DNA from: Lachnospiraceae bacterium
GTDB taxonomy: Bacteria; Bacillota; Clostridia; Lachnospirales; Lachnospiraceae
Direction: 5' to 3'
NCBI GenBank assembly: GCA_022510745.1
Contig: JAFLSY010000002.1
Coordinates: forward strand, 124,001 to 188,000
DNA length: 64,000 bases
Under the pieces are notes generated by a model, which worked only from the letters and a program-made list of their open reading frames with translations, did no database searches and was not told the DNA's origin. Both the position numbers and the translations under genes were made by a program. Shown here one piece after another: positions 1 through 8,262 of the stretch. Numbering within the stretch: the first letter of the stretch is position 1; the number at the start of each line of letters is the position of its first letter.

Positions 1-3000
1 CCCGATACAGTAGATGCCTATACCAAATATAACGACAATGATGGCAACTCAAGCTATGTGGCAGTGGGAAAGAATCATGCCCCCCTGTTTTACATATCAA
101 AGTATGTGTATGTAAAGGATCAATCCGGTAATGATACGGAGACGATAGATTATGACAAGTGTACCTATTCGCCCTGTTACGTGGACGATCGTTTAGGAAC
201 CAGAGGGCAGATAGACGGCTGGGGGTATATGGATGCGAACAAGACCGTAGAACGTCCGCTGGATCAGTTTTATTATAAGTCCGGTGACCGCTATGTAGCG
301 ACCTCTACATCCGATGTACAGTGGATTCGTAATGTAACGGTCGCTTATATCGGAAACCAGTACTTGGTGGCTAATACTGATGCCTCCACTGGTCAGGAAG
401 GTGCATATCAGGAATATAAGGTAGCCAGCGGAACCTATAATGACAATCCTGACAATGGTGTATTTGCTAATAAGGGTAATATTGTCAATCTTACTGTAGG
501 AGACGATCTGATCGGTATCGGTAACTATGCTTTTTATAACTGTACCGGTCTGAAGACTATTAAGGTTGGAAACGGTATTGAGGAGATCGGACATCATGCC
601 TTTGCCAGCTGTATCAATATGCTTTCCATTGACATAGATTTCTACAGTAATTTGACCTATATTTCCGATTACGCTTTTCAGTATTGTAGGGCTATGACCA
701 GTTTTATACTGCCCGCCAACGTGACCAGAATCTTTGATAATGCCTTTGAGGGATGCAGTGCATTGACCAATGTGGACTTAGACGGTATTGCTGCGAAGGG
801 AAATACTGCATTAAGTCAGTTGGGATATAATGTCTTTAAGGACTGTATCGCATTAGAGGAGTTGGTTTTGCCTGTATCCATGACAGGCACTGCCGGAACC
901 GATGGGCTGCATTTGAATAATTTTGCAGGCTGTAGCAATCTGCGCCATGTCAAAGTCAAATCCGGTAGTTTGCAGTTATGGGCGGATGAGGGAGCCGGAG
1001 CAAAATTTACAGTGAATGATTTTAAGGAACAGGTACACCCCACATTTTATTTTGAGGCGGATGATCTTTCCGGTACCCATAATTATACAAAGGAACATGC
1101 TATTGCCTTTAATTATATGGGGACGGATGTATTTGAAATCATTATTATTGAAAAAGGAACCACGCAAGATAAGGTTAAGCTGACCTATAGAGTAAATCGC
1201 AGTAATCAACTGACGTTTTTCGATATGGAAGCTCCGGTGGAAGAGGTAACCATTCCTACTACCATCGGTCCTTATGGCGTATCCGCCATTAACGCTGGTT
1301 CTTTCAGCGGGAACTCTGGCAGCTGCTTCTTAAAGAAGATCACCATTCCAGGTACGGTGACTATAATCGGTGACGATGCATTTTTAGGCTGCCATAATTT
1401 AAAGCATGTGATCTTTTTGGAGGCCGGCAATATCAAAAGTATTGGGACTCGGGCCTTTGCTACTCAACAGGTACCGGGTGCACATAGTACCGGATGCGAC
1501 GGACACTTGGATCAGACTCCGGTGCTGACCTTTACGGGTACAGTAGGAAATGATATCGTGCCCTATAACTGGGCGATGAATGCGAACAACTATATTAACT
1601 ATGGTACGCAGAATCGCTCCTATGTAACGTATTACAGCGGCTGGCCCACCAATTTAGAGATTCAGTATGTTGTGGACATGGAGACCGGAGAAGGAGCAGC
1701 TACTCTGGTAAATTATCCCGCTTATACGGAGCTGAATAAATATAACAAAGATTCATATCCTTATATGACGGATGAATATTTGGAAGCTGCACAGAAAGCA
1801 GTGGAAGATTATAATGCTTGGAAAAGTGATAAGAGCCATGTTGTGCCGGATAACGAATGGCAGATTATCAATGCGGCATTGAAGGTAGAAGTGCCCACCG
1901 GTGTGAAGATGATCTGGCCGGGACTGTTTTCAGGTAAGACCACCACAGTGACGGTTTTGCAGAACGGGACACGTAGTTATGATATTGAAACGGCTAAGGA
2001 TGCAAGCGGAAAGGATTTACAACCGGATGAAAATATCCAGAGCGTGACCTTTGCGGATATTGCGGAATTTGAGCCTTACAGCTTTACCGGCTGCAAAGAG
2101 TTGACTACCATCAATATTACCGGCGGCGAGGCGGTAATAGATGATTATGCTTTTGCTTATGAATACGATGACGAGGAAAAGGAACTGGGCAGTCAGTCTG
2201 CACTGACTACCGTGAATATGTCCGGTGGCGGAAGCACGATTGGCGACTATGCGTTCTGTAACAATAAAGAGCTGGTAAATGTAAAGCTTTCCGCTACTGT
2301 TAAGGAATTGGGACTTCGTCCTTTTAAGGATTGTCCGAAGCTTTCCAATGTGGACTTTTCCGGAGGACCCTATTTCACCACTGACAATGCGATTATCTAT
2401 GGTTTAAATAATGGTGTAAAGAATGTTCTGGTAGAATGTCTGGAGAGCCGCGGCGTGACCAGCGGCAGCACTACGATCAGTGCGGAAGAGACTGCTGGCA
2501 TCACGGAGATTCGTCCGGAAGCTTTTATGGATTGCAGCGGTATAGGACAGGTGGATTTAAGGAATTCCAAGCTTGGCTCAATAGCAGAGCGTGCCTTTGA
2601 AAATACCGACGAACTGTATGCCGTATACCTGCCCACTACCTGCAGAAGCATCAGTGCACTGGCATTCCATGACAGCCATGTGCGTTATGTAGATATTCCC
2701 AGCAGTGTTGTTGTTATTAGCCCGACTGCTTTTAACCACAAGGATAATCCACGGTCGGAGGAGAATCAGCCACCGAAGTGGTACAATATAGATTTTTACT
2801 GTGAGCCGGACAGCGTAGCTTCCATTTATGCGGATGAATATGAAAATATCAACATAACGGATAAGCCGGATTCCAGAACTTGTCTGGTTACTTACTGGTA
2901 TAGGGATTATAGTAAAGAGGATGCTCCTTTAGTTTGGTATGCAGAGGAGGAGGTTCCCATCGGGCAGGATGCAAATCCGCCTGAGGCACCGGATTTTACG

Positions 3001-4299
3001 AAGTACGGTTATCGGTTTTTGCGCTGGTCTCCCGACGGGCAAAGAGTTTCCCGTGAATATATGGATATTACGGCGGAGTATGAGAGGATCGATTCTGAGG
3101 AGAGTAAGCTTACAGTACGTTATTGGCTGAGTACGGAAGATCCGGAACCTTGGAAAACAGAACGTGTAGCATATGGAGGAGATGCACCTGTTCTCATGCC
3201 GCCAGCGAAAGAAGGTTATACCTTTATCGGTTGGACAGGTAGACAGGGCTTAGAGAATATTACCTCCGATTTGGATGTATACGCTAAATATGTAGCGGGT
3301 GATGTCCCTGGGGTCGGTGGTAACGGAAACGGAAATGGTACCGGTGGTAATGGTAGCGGAAACGGTAACGGAAATGGTAATGGCGGTGACGTAAGCGGCA
3401 ATGGCAATTCGTCCCAGATGTATACGTTGACCGTCAGAAATGGCAGCGGTTCCGGCAGCTATGTGGCCGGTGCAACGGTCATCATTGTGGCAAATGAGCC
3501 TGCCAGCACCCAGCAATTTGACAAGTGGACCCAGGAGGGCACTGCTGATCTGAAGATGGCAAGCACCACCATTTCGGCGACCACTTTGGTAATGCCTGCG
3601 GCAAATACCACGGTAACGGCTAATTTTACAACCAAGCAGGGGGGCTCCGGCAGCGGCACCGGCTCTGGAGGAAGCGGCAGCGGCGGAACCACCAATAAAC
3701 CTACTGTATCCGGCAACGGAGGTACGACCACCGTTATTATTGATAAGAACGGACTTTCCAATACCGGCGTGGTATCGGTATCCATAAACGGATCTTCGGA
3801 TAATTTTGTACTGAAGATATCGGAAAGCAATGATGCTACGGAAGCGGCTATCAGAGCGCTGATGGCGGAGTACGGAAGTCTGGACAATATTAAATACTTC
3901 CCTATGGATATTTCACTTTATGATGCGACGGGAAACACCAAGATTACGGATACCACAGGGCTTAGTATCACGATTACGCTGCCCATACCGGATTCCCTGA
4001 TTACCTATGCGGGCAATAACAAAATTGCAGGTGTGGTGAATGACAGACTGGATAAACTTTCACCCAAATTTACCACCATTGACGGCGTGTCCTGCATTAC
4101 CTTTACGGCGGAGCATTTTTCTCCTTATGTTATGTATGTGAATACGTCGAATCTGCTGGAGTCCAATGTGATAGACAGCTCACCGAAAACGGGAGATATT
4201 CATCCCAAGTGGTTTATAGCACTCGGATTGGCATGTATGTCAGTTATCCTGTTTGTGAAGAAGGATAAGAGCAGCAGAAAGGTAGTTGTTCGGGCTTAA
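1..4299 (+). CDS. BspA-type leucine-rich-repeat surface protein with SPKTG anchor, 5' end outside window
   Basis: The frame is open from base 1, so the true start and any signal peptide lie upstream; at least 1,432 residues are visible. Repeated LRR_5 units (IGNYAFYNCTGLKTI, IGDDAFLGCHNLKHV, IGDYAFCNNKELVNV) fill about bases 480-1480 and 2040-2750. Two InlB/Listeria-Bacteroides-type repeats follow (YGYRFLRWSPDG, EGYTFIGWTG; about 2880-3290), then a Gly/Asn-rich linker (3298-3410), a divergent InlB-like repeat, a Gly/Ser linker (3640-3710) and a C-terminal module. The protein ends in SPKTGD (4180-4197), a hydrophobic helix and a Lys/Arg tail, the layout of a sortase substrate; (S/N)PxTG motifs are known for clostridial class B sortases. 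It is probably a wall-anchored adhesin or binding protein, but the ligand is unknown. The next gene encodes a second protein of this type. Confidence 0.9.
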   Translation, partial: PDTVDAYTKYNDNDGNSSYVAVGKNHAPLFYISKYVYVKDQSGNDTETIDYDKCTYSPCYVDDRLGTRGQIDGWGYMDANKTVERPLDQFYYKSGDRYVATSTSDVQWIRNVTVAYIGNQYLVANTDASTGQEGAYQEYKVASGTYNDNPDNGVFANKGNIVNLTVGDDLIGIGNYAFYNCTGLKTIKVGNGIEEIGHHAFASCINMLSIDIDFYSNLTYISDYAFQYCRAMTSFILPANVTRIFDNAFEGCSALTNVDLDGIAAKGNTALSQLGYNVFKDCIALEELVLPVSMTGTAGTDGLHLNNFAGCSNLRHVKVKSGSLQLWADEGAGAKFTVNDFKEQVHPTFYFEADDLSGTHNYTKEHAIAFNYMGTDVFEIIIIEKGTTQDKVKLTYRVNRSNQLTFFDMEAPVEEVTIPTTIGPYGVSAINAGSFSGNSGSCFLKKITIPGTVTIIGDDAFLGCHNLKHVIFLEAGNIKSIGTRAFATQQVPGAHSTGCDGHLDQTPVLTFTGTVGNDIVPYNWAMNANNYINYGTQNRSYVTYYSGWPTNLEIQYVVDMETGEGAATLVNYPAYTELNKYNKDSYPYMTDEYLEAAQKAVEDYNAWKSDKSHVVPDNEWQIINAALKVEVPTGVKMIWPGLFSGKTTTVTVLQNGTRSYDIETAKDASGKDLQPDENIQSVTFADIAEFEPYSFTGCKELTTINITGGEAVIDDYAFAYEYDDEEKELGSQSALTTVNMSGGGSTIGDYAFCNNKELVNVKLSATVKELGLRPFKDCPKLSNVDFSGGPYFTTDNAIIYGLNNGVKNVLVECLESRGVTSGSTTISAEETAGITEIRPEAFMDCSGIGQVDLRNSKLGSIAERAFENTDELYAVYLPTTCRSISALAFHDSHVRYVDIPSSVVVISPTAFNHKDNPRSEENQPPKWYNIDFYCEPDSVASIYADEYENINITDKPDSRTCLVTYWYRDYSKEDAPLVWYAEEEVPIGQDANPPEAPDFTKYGYRFLRWSPDGQRVSREYMDITAEYERIDSEESKLTVRYWLSTEDPEPWKTERVAYGGDAPVLMPPAKEGYTFIGWTGRQGLENITSDLDVYAKYVAGDVPGVGGNGNGNGTGGNGSGNGNGNGNGGDVSGNGNSSQMYTLTVRNGSGSGSYVAGATVIIVANEPASTQQFDKWTQEGTADLKMASTTISATTLVMPAANTTVTANFTTKQGGSGSGTGSGGSGSGGTTNKPTVSGNGGTTTVIIDKNGLSNTGVVSVSINGSSDNFVLKISESNDATEAAIRALMAEYGSLDNIKYFPMDISLYDATGNTKITDTTGLSITITLPIPDSLITYAGNNKIAGVVNDRLDKLSPKFTTIDGVSCITFTAEHFSPYVMYVNTSNLLESNVIDSSPKTGDIHPKWFIALGLACMSVILFVKKDKSSRKVVVRA

Positions 4300-4322
4300 A
4301 TCAAAAAGGTAAGGATATTCGT

Positions 4323-7175
4323 ATGAAAAAGACGATCAGACTTTCCATAAGCGCCCTGCTTCTGGTAATTGCCCTTGCAGTGACGCAGATACCGGCGCTG
4401 CCTCTGATGGCAGAAGAATCGGTATCCAAAGATTCGGAATTTCAGTTAAAGGGAACCATACTGATCAGTTATACAGGCACGGCTAAAACCGTGTCTGTTC
4501 CCGCTTCTGTTACGGAGATTGGGGCTGAAGCATTTGCCGGTAATACCACCATGGAGAAATTGGAGTTTAAAGGCAATTTGGTAGAGAAGATTGACTACAG
4601 AGCCTTTGCGGGCTGCAGTGCCTTAAAAGAGGTGAAACTGCCGGATTCTGTGCTGAGGTTAGGAAACGGCGCTTTTGCGGACTGTACGGCGTTGAAGAAA
4701 CTGACTATCGGTGCAGGATTGACAGACCCGGGTATCGGTACTTTTGCCGGCTGTACGGTTTTGGCGACAATTGAAATAAGCAAGAACAACTCAGATTTTT
4801 CTGTGGACGACGGCTGTTTGTACAATAAAGATAAGAGCAAGCTCTATTTGGTGCTGCCGGTCAGAAAATCGGATAGTTATACCATGCCTTCTACCGTGAC
4901 GGACATTGCGGAATATGCTTTCTGGGGCAATGAAGCCGTTAAAACCGTACGTCTGAGCAGTAATCTGAAGAAAATACCGGATTATGCCTTTGCAAATTGT
5001 AAGACGCTTACGGGAATTACAATTCCTTATTCGGTTACCTCCATCGGACTGAAAGCTTTTGCAGACTGTGTTAATTTGGAAACGGTCAGTATTCCTGCTT
5101 CGGTGATCACCATACACGATACGGCCTTTGATGGCTGCAAAAAACTTGAAATAATAGCGCAGGAGAATACGCCCGCCTATGATTTTTATCAGGAATGGAA
5201 AAAGAGAAATCCCTCAGAGAATGAAACCGGTGCCGATGAAAATACAAGTTCGTTTCCATTTGCCGATCTGTTAGGCAGTGTCAGCGGCGGAAACGCGAAT
5301 ACAAGCGGCACGCAGTCCAACAGCTCTCAGGGAAATACCTCTAATAATAATACCAACACAAATACAGTCATTGAAAGTGGTCCGATAGGAAATATACTGG
5401 GCAGTACCCATGTCGTAGGTAATTCTGCGGTGGTCTTGATGGACGGTGCATTATTGAATGTGCAGGGAAATGCGGCTTTTTCACAGATGCCAGACAGTGA
5501 GCAGACCGGGACCGGAAGCGGAGACAGTACCAATATTACGGACAATAGTGCTCCAATTGATTCAAGTGGAAGCATGACGGGAAATACCGTTCAAGACATG
5601 CTTCCGGAGAATGTAGAGAAGAACTATGACATTCCCAAATTGACATTGGCCGGAGGAACGATTCTGGCAGATTTAGCTTTTTATCAGAGCAGTGGGATGG
5701 CGGATTATCAGTTTCCCGACGGCATTCGGGAAATCGGTGAGTTTACTTTTGCGCGAAGCAATATTACCAGGGCCAATATACCGAACGGTGTGACGGAGAT
5801 TGCATACGGTGCCTTTTATCACTGTGACTATTTAAGCGAGGTTCGGATTCCTTCCTCTGTTACTTATATTGCGCCTAAAGCATTTGAAAAGAGTATGTGG
5901 CTGGATACATGGCTGAATGCTTCCGGGGATGATTATCTGGTAGTAGGGAACGGTATTTTATTAGCTTACCGTGGAGCGGGAGGCAATCTGACGCTGCCTG
6001 ATACGGTAAAAACCATTGCACCCGAAGCTTTTGCAGGAAACCATAGCATTATTTCGGTATATCTGCCGGATTCGGTGGTAGACATCGGAGAGGATGCCTT
6101 TGCCGGCTGTATTAATTTAGAGAAGGTTACGGGGGGCGCCAATGTCAAGGTGATCCGTGACAGGGCTTTTTACGGTTGTGAATTAAGTTCCGCCCATGTT
6201 TTTGCCGGTGTGACGCAATTAGGACTGCAGAGCTTTGACTTTTCGCATACTTCCTTTGGGGATTCTCAGAAGGTAGTGGTGTTTGACAGTACGGATGCAT
6301 TTCCCGTGCCGGGACATGAGCTGACGGCGGAAAGACTTTCCAATACAACAGCCAGAGGAAATATTCTGGGAGATACGAAAATTGTTGTAGTGGATAGAAA
6401 AATTCGAACAGAACAGCTCGCCGAGATGCCGCTGTTTGCAGAAAATAACGGATTTAAAGGTTTGATCGTATACATTAGTTCCAGAGATAAGGCGCAGGTC
6501 ACCTGTCTGGCAACCACTTATACCAAAGAAGAACTGGCAAGCGTTTATCTTCCGGATTATGTTACCATAGACGAAAAAAGTTATGAAATTCTTGGGAAAG
6601 AAAATGTCGTTATACTGGGCGGTACACAGACATATGAACCGGGCAGTATAGAGGTAGTCAATACGGGCAGTGTATTGACAGGAAATGTTGACGCGGTGCT
6701 GGATGGCAGCATGGGTGCTTACAGACTGGAGATAACGGACAATGAAGAATCTGCAGCGGCGATAAGAGCAGGATATGAGGCCATTTACCGGGAGAAAATG
6801 CCTGATAATGCAGTGTTTACGGAAATGCAGCTGATCGAATGTAATACAGGTGTACCGGTTACAAAAATGGGACGGCAGCTTCTGCAGGTAAGTATGACTC
6901 TGCCTGCTTCAGTAAACAGTGGAAGTTTAAGGATTTTCACTGTTGACCAAAATGGTCAATTAGAAAATCTGCCATATACCAGAAACGGAAATGAGGTAAC
7001 CTTTTTTACCAATCATTTATCCCCCATTGCGTTCTGCAGAGTTGGGAATGCTGTGGCAGGACGGTTGGATGCTTCCCCGGATACGGGAGACGGACGGATG
7101 AATCCGAATTATATTCTGGCCGCAGGGCTTGCGGCTCTGGCTGTGGCAATATTGTTTGTTAAAAAGAAAAGATAG
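4323..7175 (+). CDS. BspA-type leucine-rich-repeat surface protein with signal peptide and SPDTG anchor
   Basis: A 950-residue exported protein. The N-terminus is a typical signal peptide (MKK, then a hydrophobic stretch ending near LPLMAEES). LRR_5 units (IGAEAFAGNTTMEKL, IPDYAFANCKTLTGI, IGEDAFAGCINLEKV) form two blocks, about residues 55-280 and 440-630. A Ser/Asn/Thr-rich linker with many NTN/GN runs (about 300-350) separates them. Two similar short segments, GNILGSTHVVGNSAVVLMDG and GNILGDTKIVVVDRK, occur in the linker and after the second block. The tail is SPDTGD (7074-7091), a hydrophobic helix and VKKKR, as in the preceding gene. It lies 23 bp after that gene with its own AAGGTAAGGA ribosome site, so the two are probably cotranscribed. 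A hairpin at 7187-7229 ends the unit. Role beyond surface display is unknown. Confidence 0.9.
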   Translation: MKKTIRLSISALLLVIALAVTQIPALPLMAEESVSKDSEFQLKGTILISYTGTAKTVSVPASVTEIGAEAFAGNTTMEKLEFKGNLVEKIDYRAFAGCSALKEVKLPDSVLRLGNGAFADCTALKKLTIGAGLTDPGIGTFAGCTVLATIEISKNNSDFSVDDGCLYNKDKSKLYLVLPVRKSDSYTMPSTVTDIAEYAFWGNEAVKTVRLSSNLKKIPDYAFANCKTLTGITIPYSVTSIGLKAFADCVNLETVSIPASVITIHDTAFDGCKKLEIIAQENTPAYDFYQEWKKRNPSENETGADENTSSFPFADLLGSVSGGNANTSGTQSNSSQGNTSNNNTNTNTVIESGPIGNILGSTHVVGNSAVVLMDGALLNVQGNAAFSQMPDSEQTGTGSGDSTNITDNSAPIDSSGSMTGNTVQDMLPENVEKNYDIPKLTLAGGTILADLAFYQSSGMADYQFPDGIREIGEFTFARSNITRANIPNGVTEIAYGAFYHCDYLSEVRIPSSVTYIAPKAFEKSMWLDTWLNASGDDYLVVGNGILLAYRGAGGNLTLPDTVKTIAPEAFAGNHSIISVYLPDSVVDIGEDAFAGCINLEKVTGGANVKVIRDRAFYGCELSSAHVFAGVTQLGLQSFDFSHTSFGDSQKVVVFDSTDAFPVPGHELTAERLSNTTARGNILGDTKIVVVDRKIRTEQLAEMPLFAENNGFKGLIVYISSRDKAQVTCLATTYTKEELASVYLPDYVTIDEKSYEILGKENVVILGGTQTYEPGSIEVVNTGSVLTGNVDAVLDGSMGAYRLEITDNEESAAAIRAGYEAIYREKMPDNAVFTEMQLIECNTGVPVTKMGRQLLQVSMTLPASVNSGSLRIFTVDQNGQLENLPYTRNGNEVTFFTNHLSPIAFCRVGNAVAGRLDASPDTGDGRMNPNYILAAGLAALAVAILFVKKKR

Positions 7176-7186
7176 AACACCAAAGA

Positions 7187-7229
7187 AAAACTCCGGCATA
7201 TGATAAGGAAAAAGCCGGAGTTTTCTTTT
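7187..7229 (+). terminator. Intrinsic terminator of the LRR genes
   Basis: AAAACTCCGGC (7187-7197) pairs with GCCGGAGTTTT (7214-7224) across a 16-base loop, followed by CTTTT. The right arm contains GGAG, the apparent ribosome site for the next gene. Confidence 0.8.
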
Positions 7230-8135
7230 ATGTTCAGAGTACGTAAGCAAATAGGATGTACGGTTTCGGAGGGTGGAGAAGAAAAGATTACCGTTGCGGT
7301 ACTGGATACGGGAGTAGTGGAACATCCGGATTTAAAAGGGCGGATTATCGGTTTTCGGGATTTTATAGAGAAGAATCGAAAGATTTATGACGATAGCGGA
7401 CACGGTACCCATGTCTGCGGCATTATAGGCGGAGACGGTTCCCTGTCTGGCGGTAAATACAGAGGCATGGCACCGACAGTCAATCTGGCGGTAGGGAAAG
7501 TCCTCGATAAAAAAGGCGACGGGACAGTGGAAGCCATGCTGGAGGGCATTGAATGGGTAATTGAAAAAAGACAGGAATGGAATATCCGCATTTTAAATAT
7601 ATCGGTAGGGATCGGAAAGCTGATGAATGATGAAAAGGAGGCCATGCTGAAAAATAAGCTGGAAAATGCGTGGAGAAAGGGGCTGATCGTAGTTTGTGCA
7701 GCCGGAAATAACGGACCTGCCTGTGATACGCTTTCTTCCATTGGAAAAAGCAAGCTGCTGATCACCGTGGGATGTCATGATGGAGAGTATTTTAAGGATA
7801 ATGCCAGACGCTGTGCTTCTTATTCTTCCAGAGGAGCTAAGTTTGAAACAGGGAAAAAACCGGATATTGTAGCGCCGGGAACAGAGATTATTTCCTGCAA
7901 CGGCGGTGTAAGCAGGGGATTGGGAGGATACAGCAACGCTTATATTTCAAAAAGCGGGACTTCCATGGCAACACCCATTGTATCGGGCGCTATGGCGCTT
8001 CTTTTACAGAAACATCCGGAGTTTAATAATGAAACGGCAAAGCGTAAGCTTTTGTATACAGCTACGGATTTAGGAGAGCCTTGGTACCAACAAGGCTGGG
8101 GGATGGTAAATGTAAAGCGGCTGCTGGAAGGATAG
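7230..8135 (+). CDS. Subtilisin-like serine protease (peptidase S8), apparently cytoplasmic
   Basis: A compact 301-residue S8 protease, close in size to Bacillus intracellular subtilisin IspA. The triad is complete: Asp in VAVLDTGV, His in SGHGTHVCG, Ser in SGTSMATP; the oxyanion Asn is in AAGNNGP. No signal peptide, transmembrane segment or long propeptide is seen, which favours a cytoplasmic enzyme. An in-frame ATG at 7200 lies inside the terminator hairpin and has no ribosome site; ATG 7230 has GGAG nine bases upstream and gives a more usual N-terminus, so I prefer it. It sits behind two exported LRR proteins, but a functional link is not shown by the sequence. A terminator begins within its last codons. 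Confidence 0.92.
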   Translation: MFRVRKQIGCTVSEGGEEKITVAVLDTGVVEHPDLKGRIIGFRDFIEKNRKIYDDSGHGTHVCGIIGGDGSLSGGKYRGMAPTVNLAVGKVLDKKGDGTVEAMLEGIEWVIEKRQEWNIRILNISVGIGKLMNDEKEAMLKNKLENAWRKGLIVVCAAGNNGPACDTLSSIGKSKLLITVGCHDGEYFKDNARRCASYSSRGAKFETGKKPDIVAPGTEIISCNGGVSRGLGGYSNAYISKSGTSMATPIVSGAMALLLQKHPEFNNETAKRKLLYTATDLGEPWYQQGWGMVNVKRLLEG

Positions 8136-8150
8136 GAGCCGCTTTATTTT
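8114..8150 (+). terminator. Intrinsic terminator after the S8 protease
   Basis: AAAGCGGCT (8114-8122) pairs with AGCCGCTTT (8137-8145), followed by ATTTT. The left arm lies within the last codons of the protease gene. Confidence 0.75.
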
Positions 8151-8165
8151 CGTATATTTCAGGTA

Positions 8166-8194
8166 TTGACATACCTCGTATGATTGTATACAAT
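8166..8194 (+). promoter_or_regulatory. Sigma-A promoter of the citrate synthase cluster
   Basis: A perfect -35 TTGACA (8166-8171), a 17-bp spacer and -10 TACAAT (8189-8194). The spacer and -10 are covered by the palindrome at 8174-8203. Confidence 0.82.
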
Positions 8195-8203
8195 TATACG
8201 AGG
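8174..8203. promoter_or_regulatory. 30-bp near-perfect palindrome, probable operator for the GntR regulator
   Basis: The left arm CCTCGTATGATTGTA matches the reverse complement of the right arm TACAATTATACGAGG at 14 of 15 positions. The centre is ATTGTATACAAT. GntR/FadR-type regulators commonly bind palindromes with a GT...AC core, and a FadR-type gene lies in this cluster at 9730. Overlap with the spacer and -10 box suggests repression by blocking RNA polymerase. Which protein binds here is inferred. Confidence 0.72.
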
Positions 8204-8262
8204 TAAAGTTACGATACTTATGTTATATGAATAGATTGTACGGATAACAGAAAGGCATAGTT

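Noticed and set aside
3298..3410. CRISPR-like or satellite repeat
   Set aside because: The regularity comes from GGN/AAY codons of a Gly/Asn linker in an open frame; there are no equal repeats with unique spacers.
3216..3887. Minus-strand reading frames within the LRR gene
   Set aside because: They are Pro/Val-rich mirror frames of Gly/Thr-rich coding sequence, without ribosome sites or recognisable domains.
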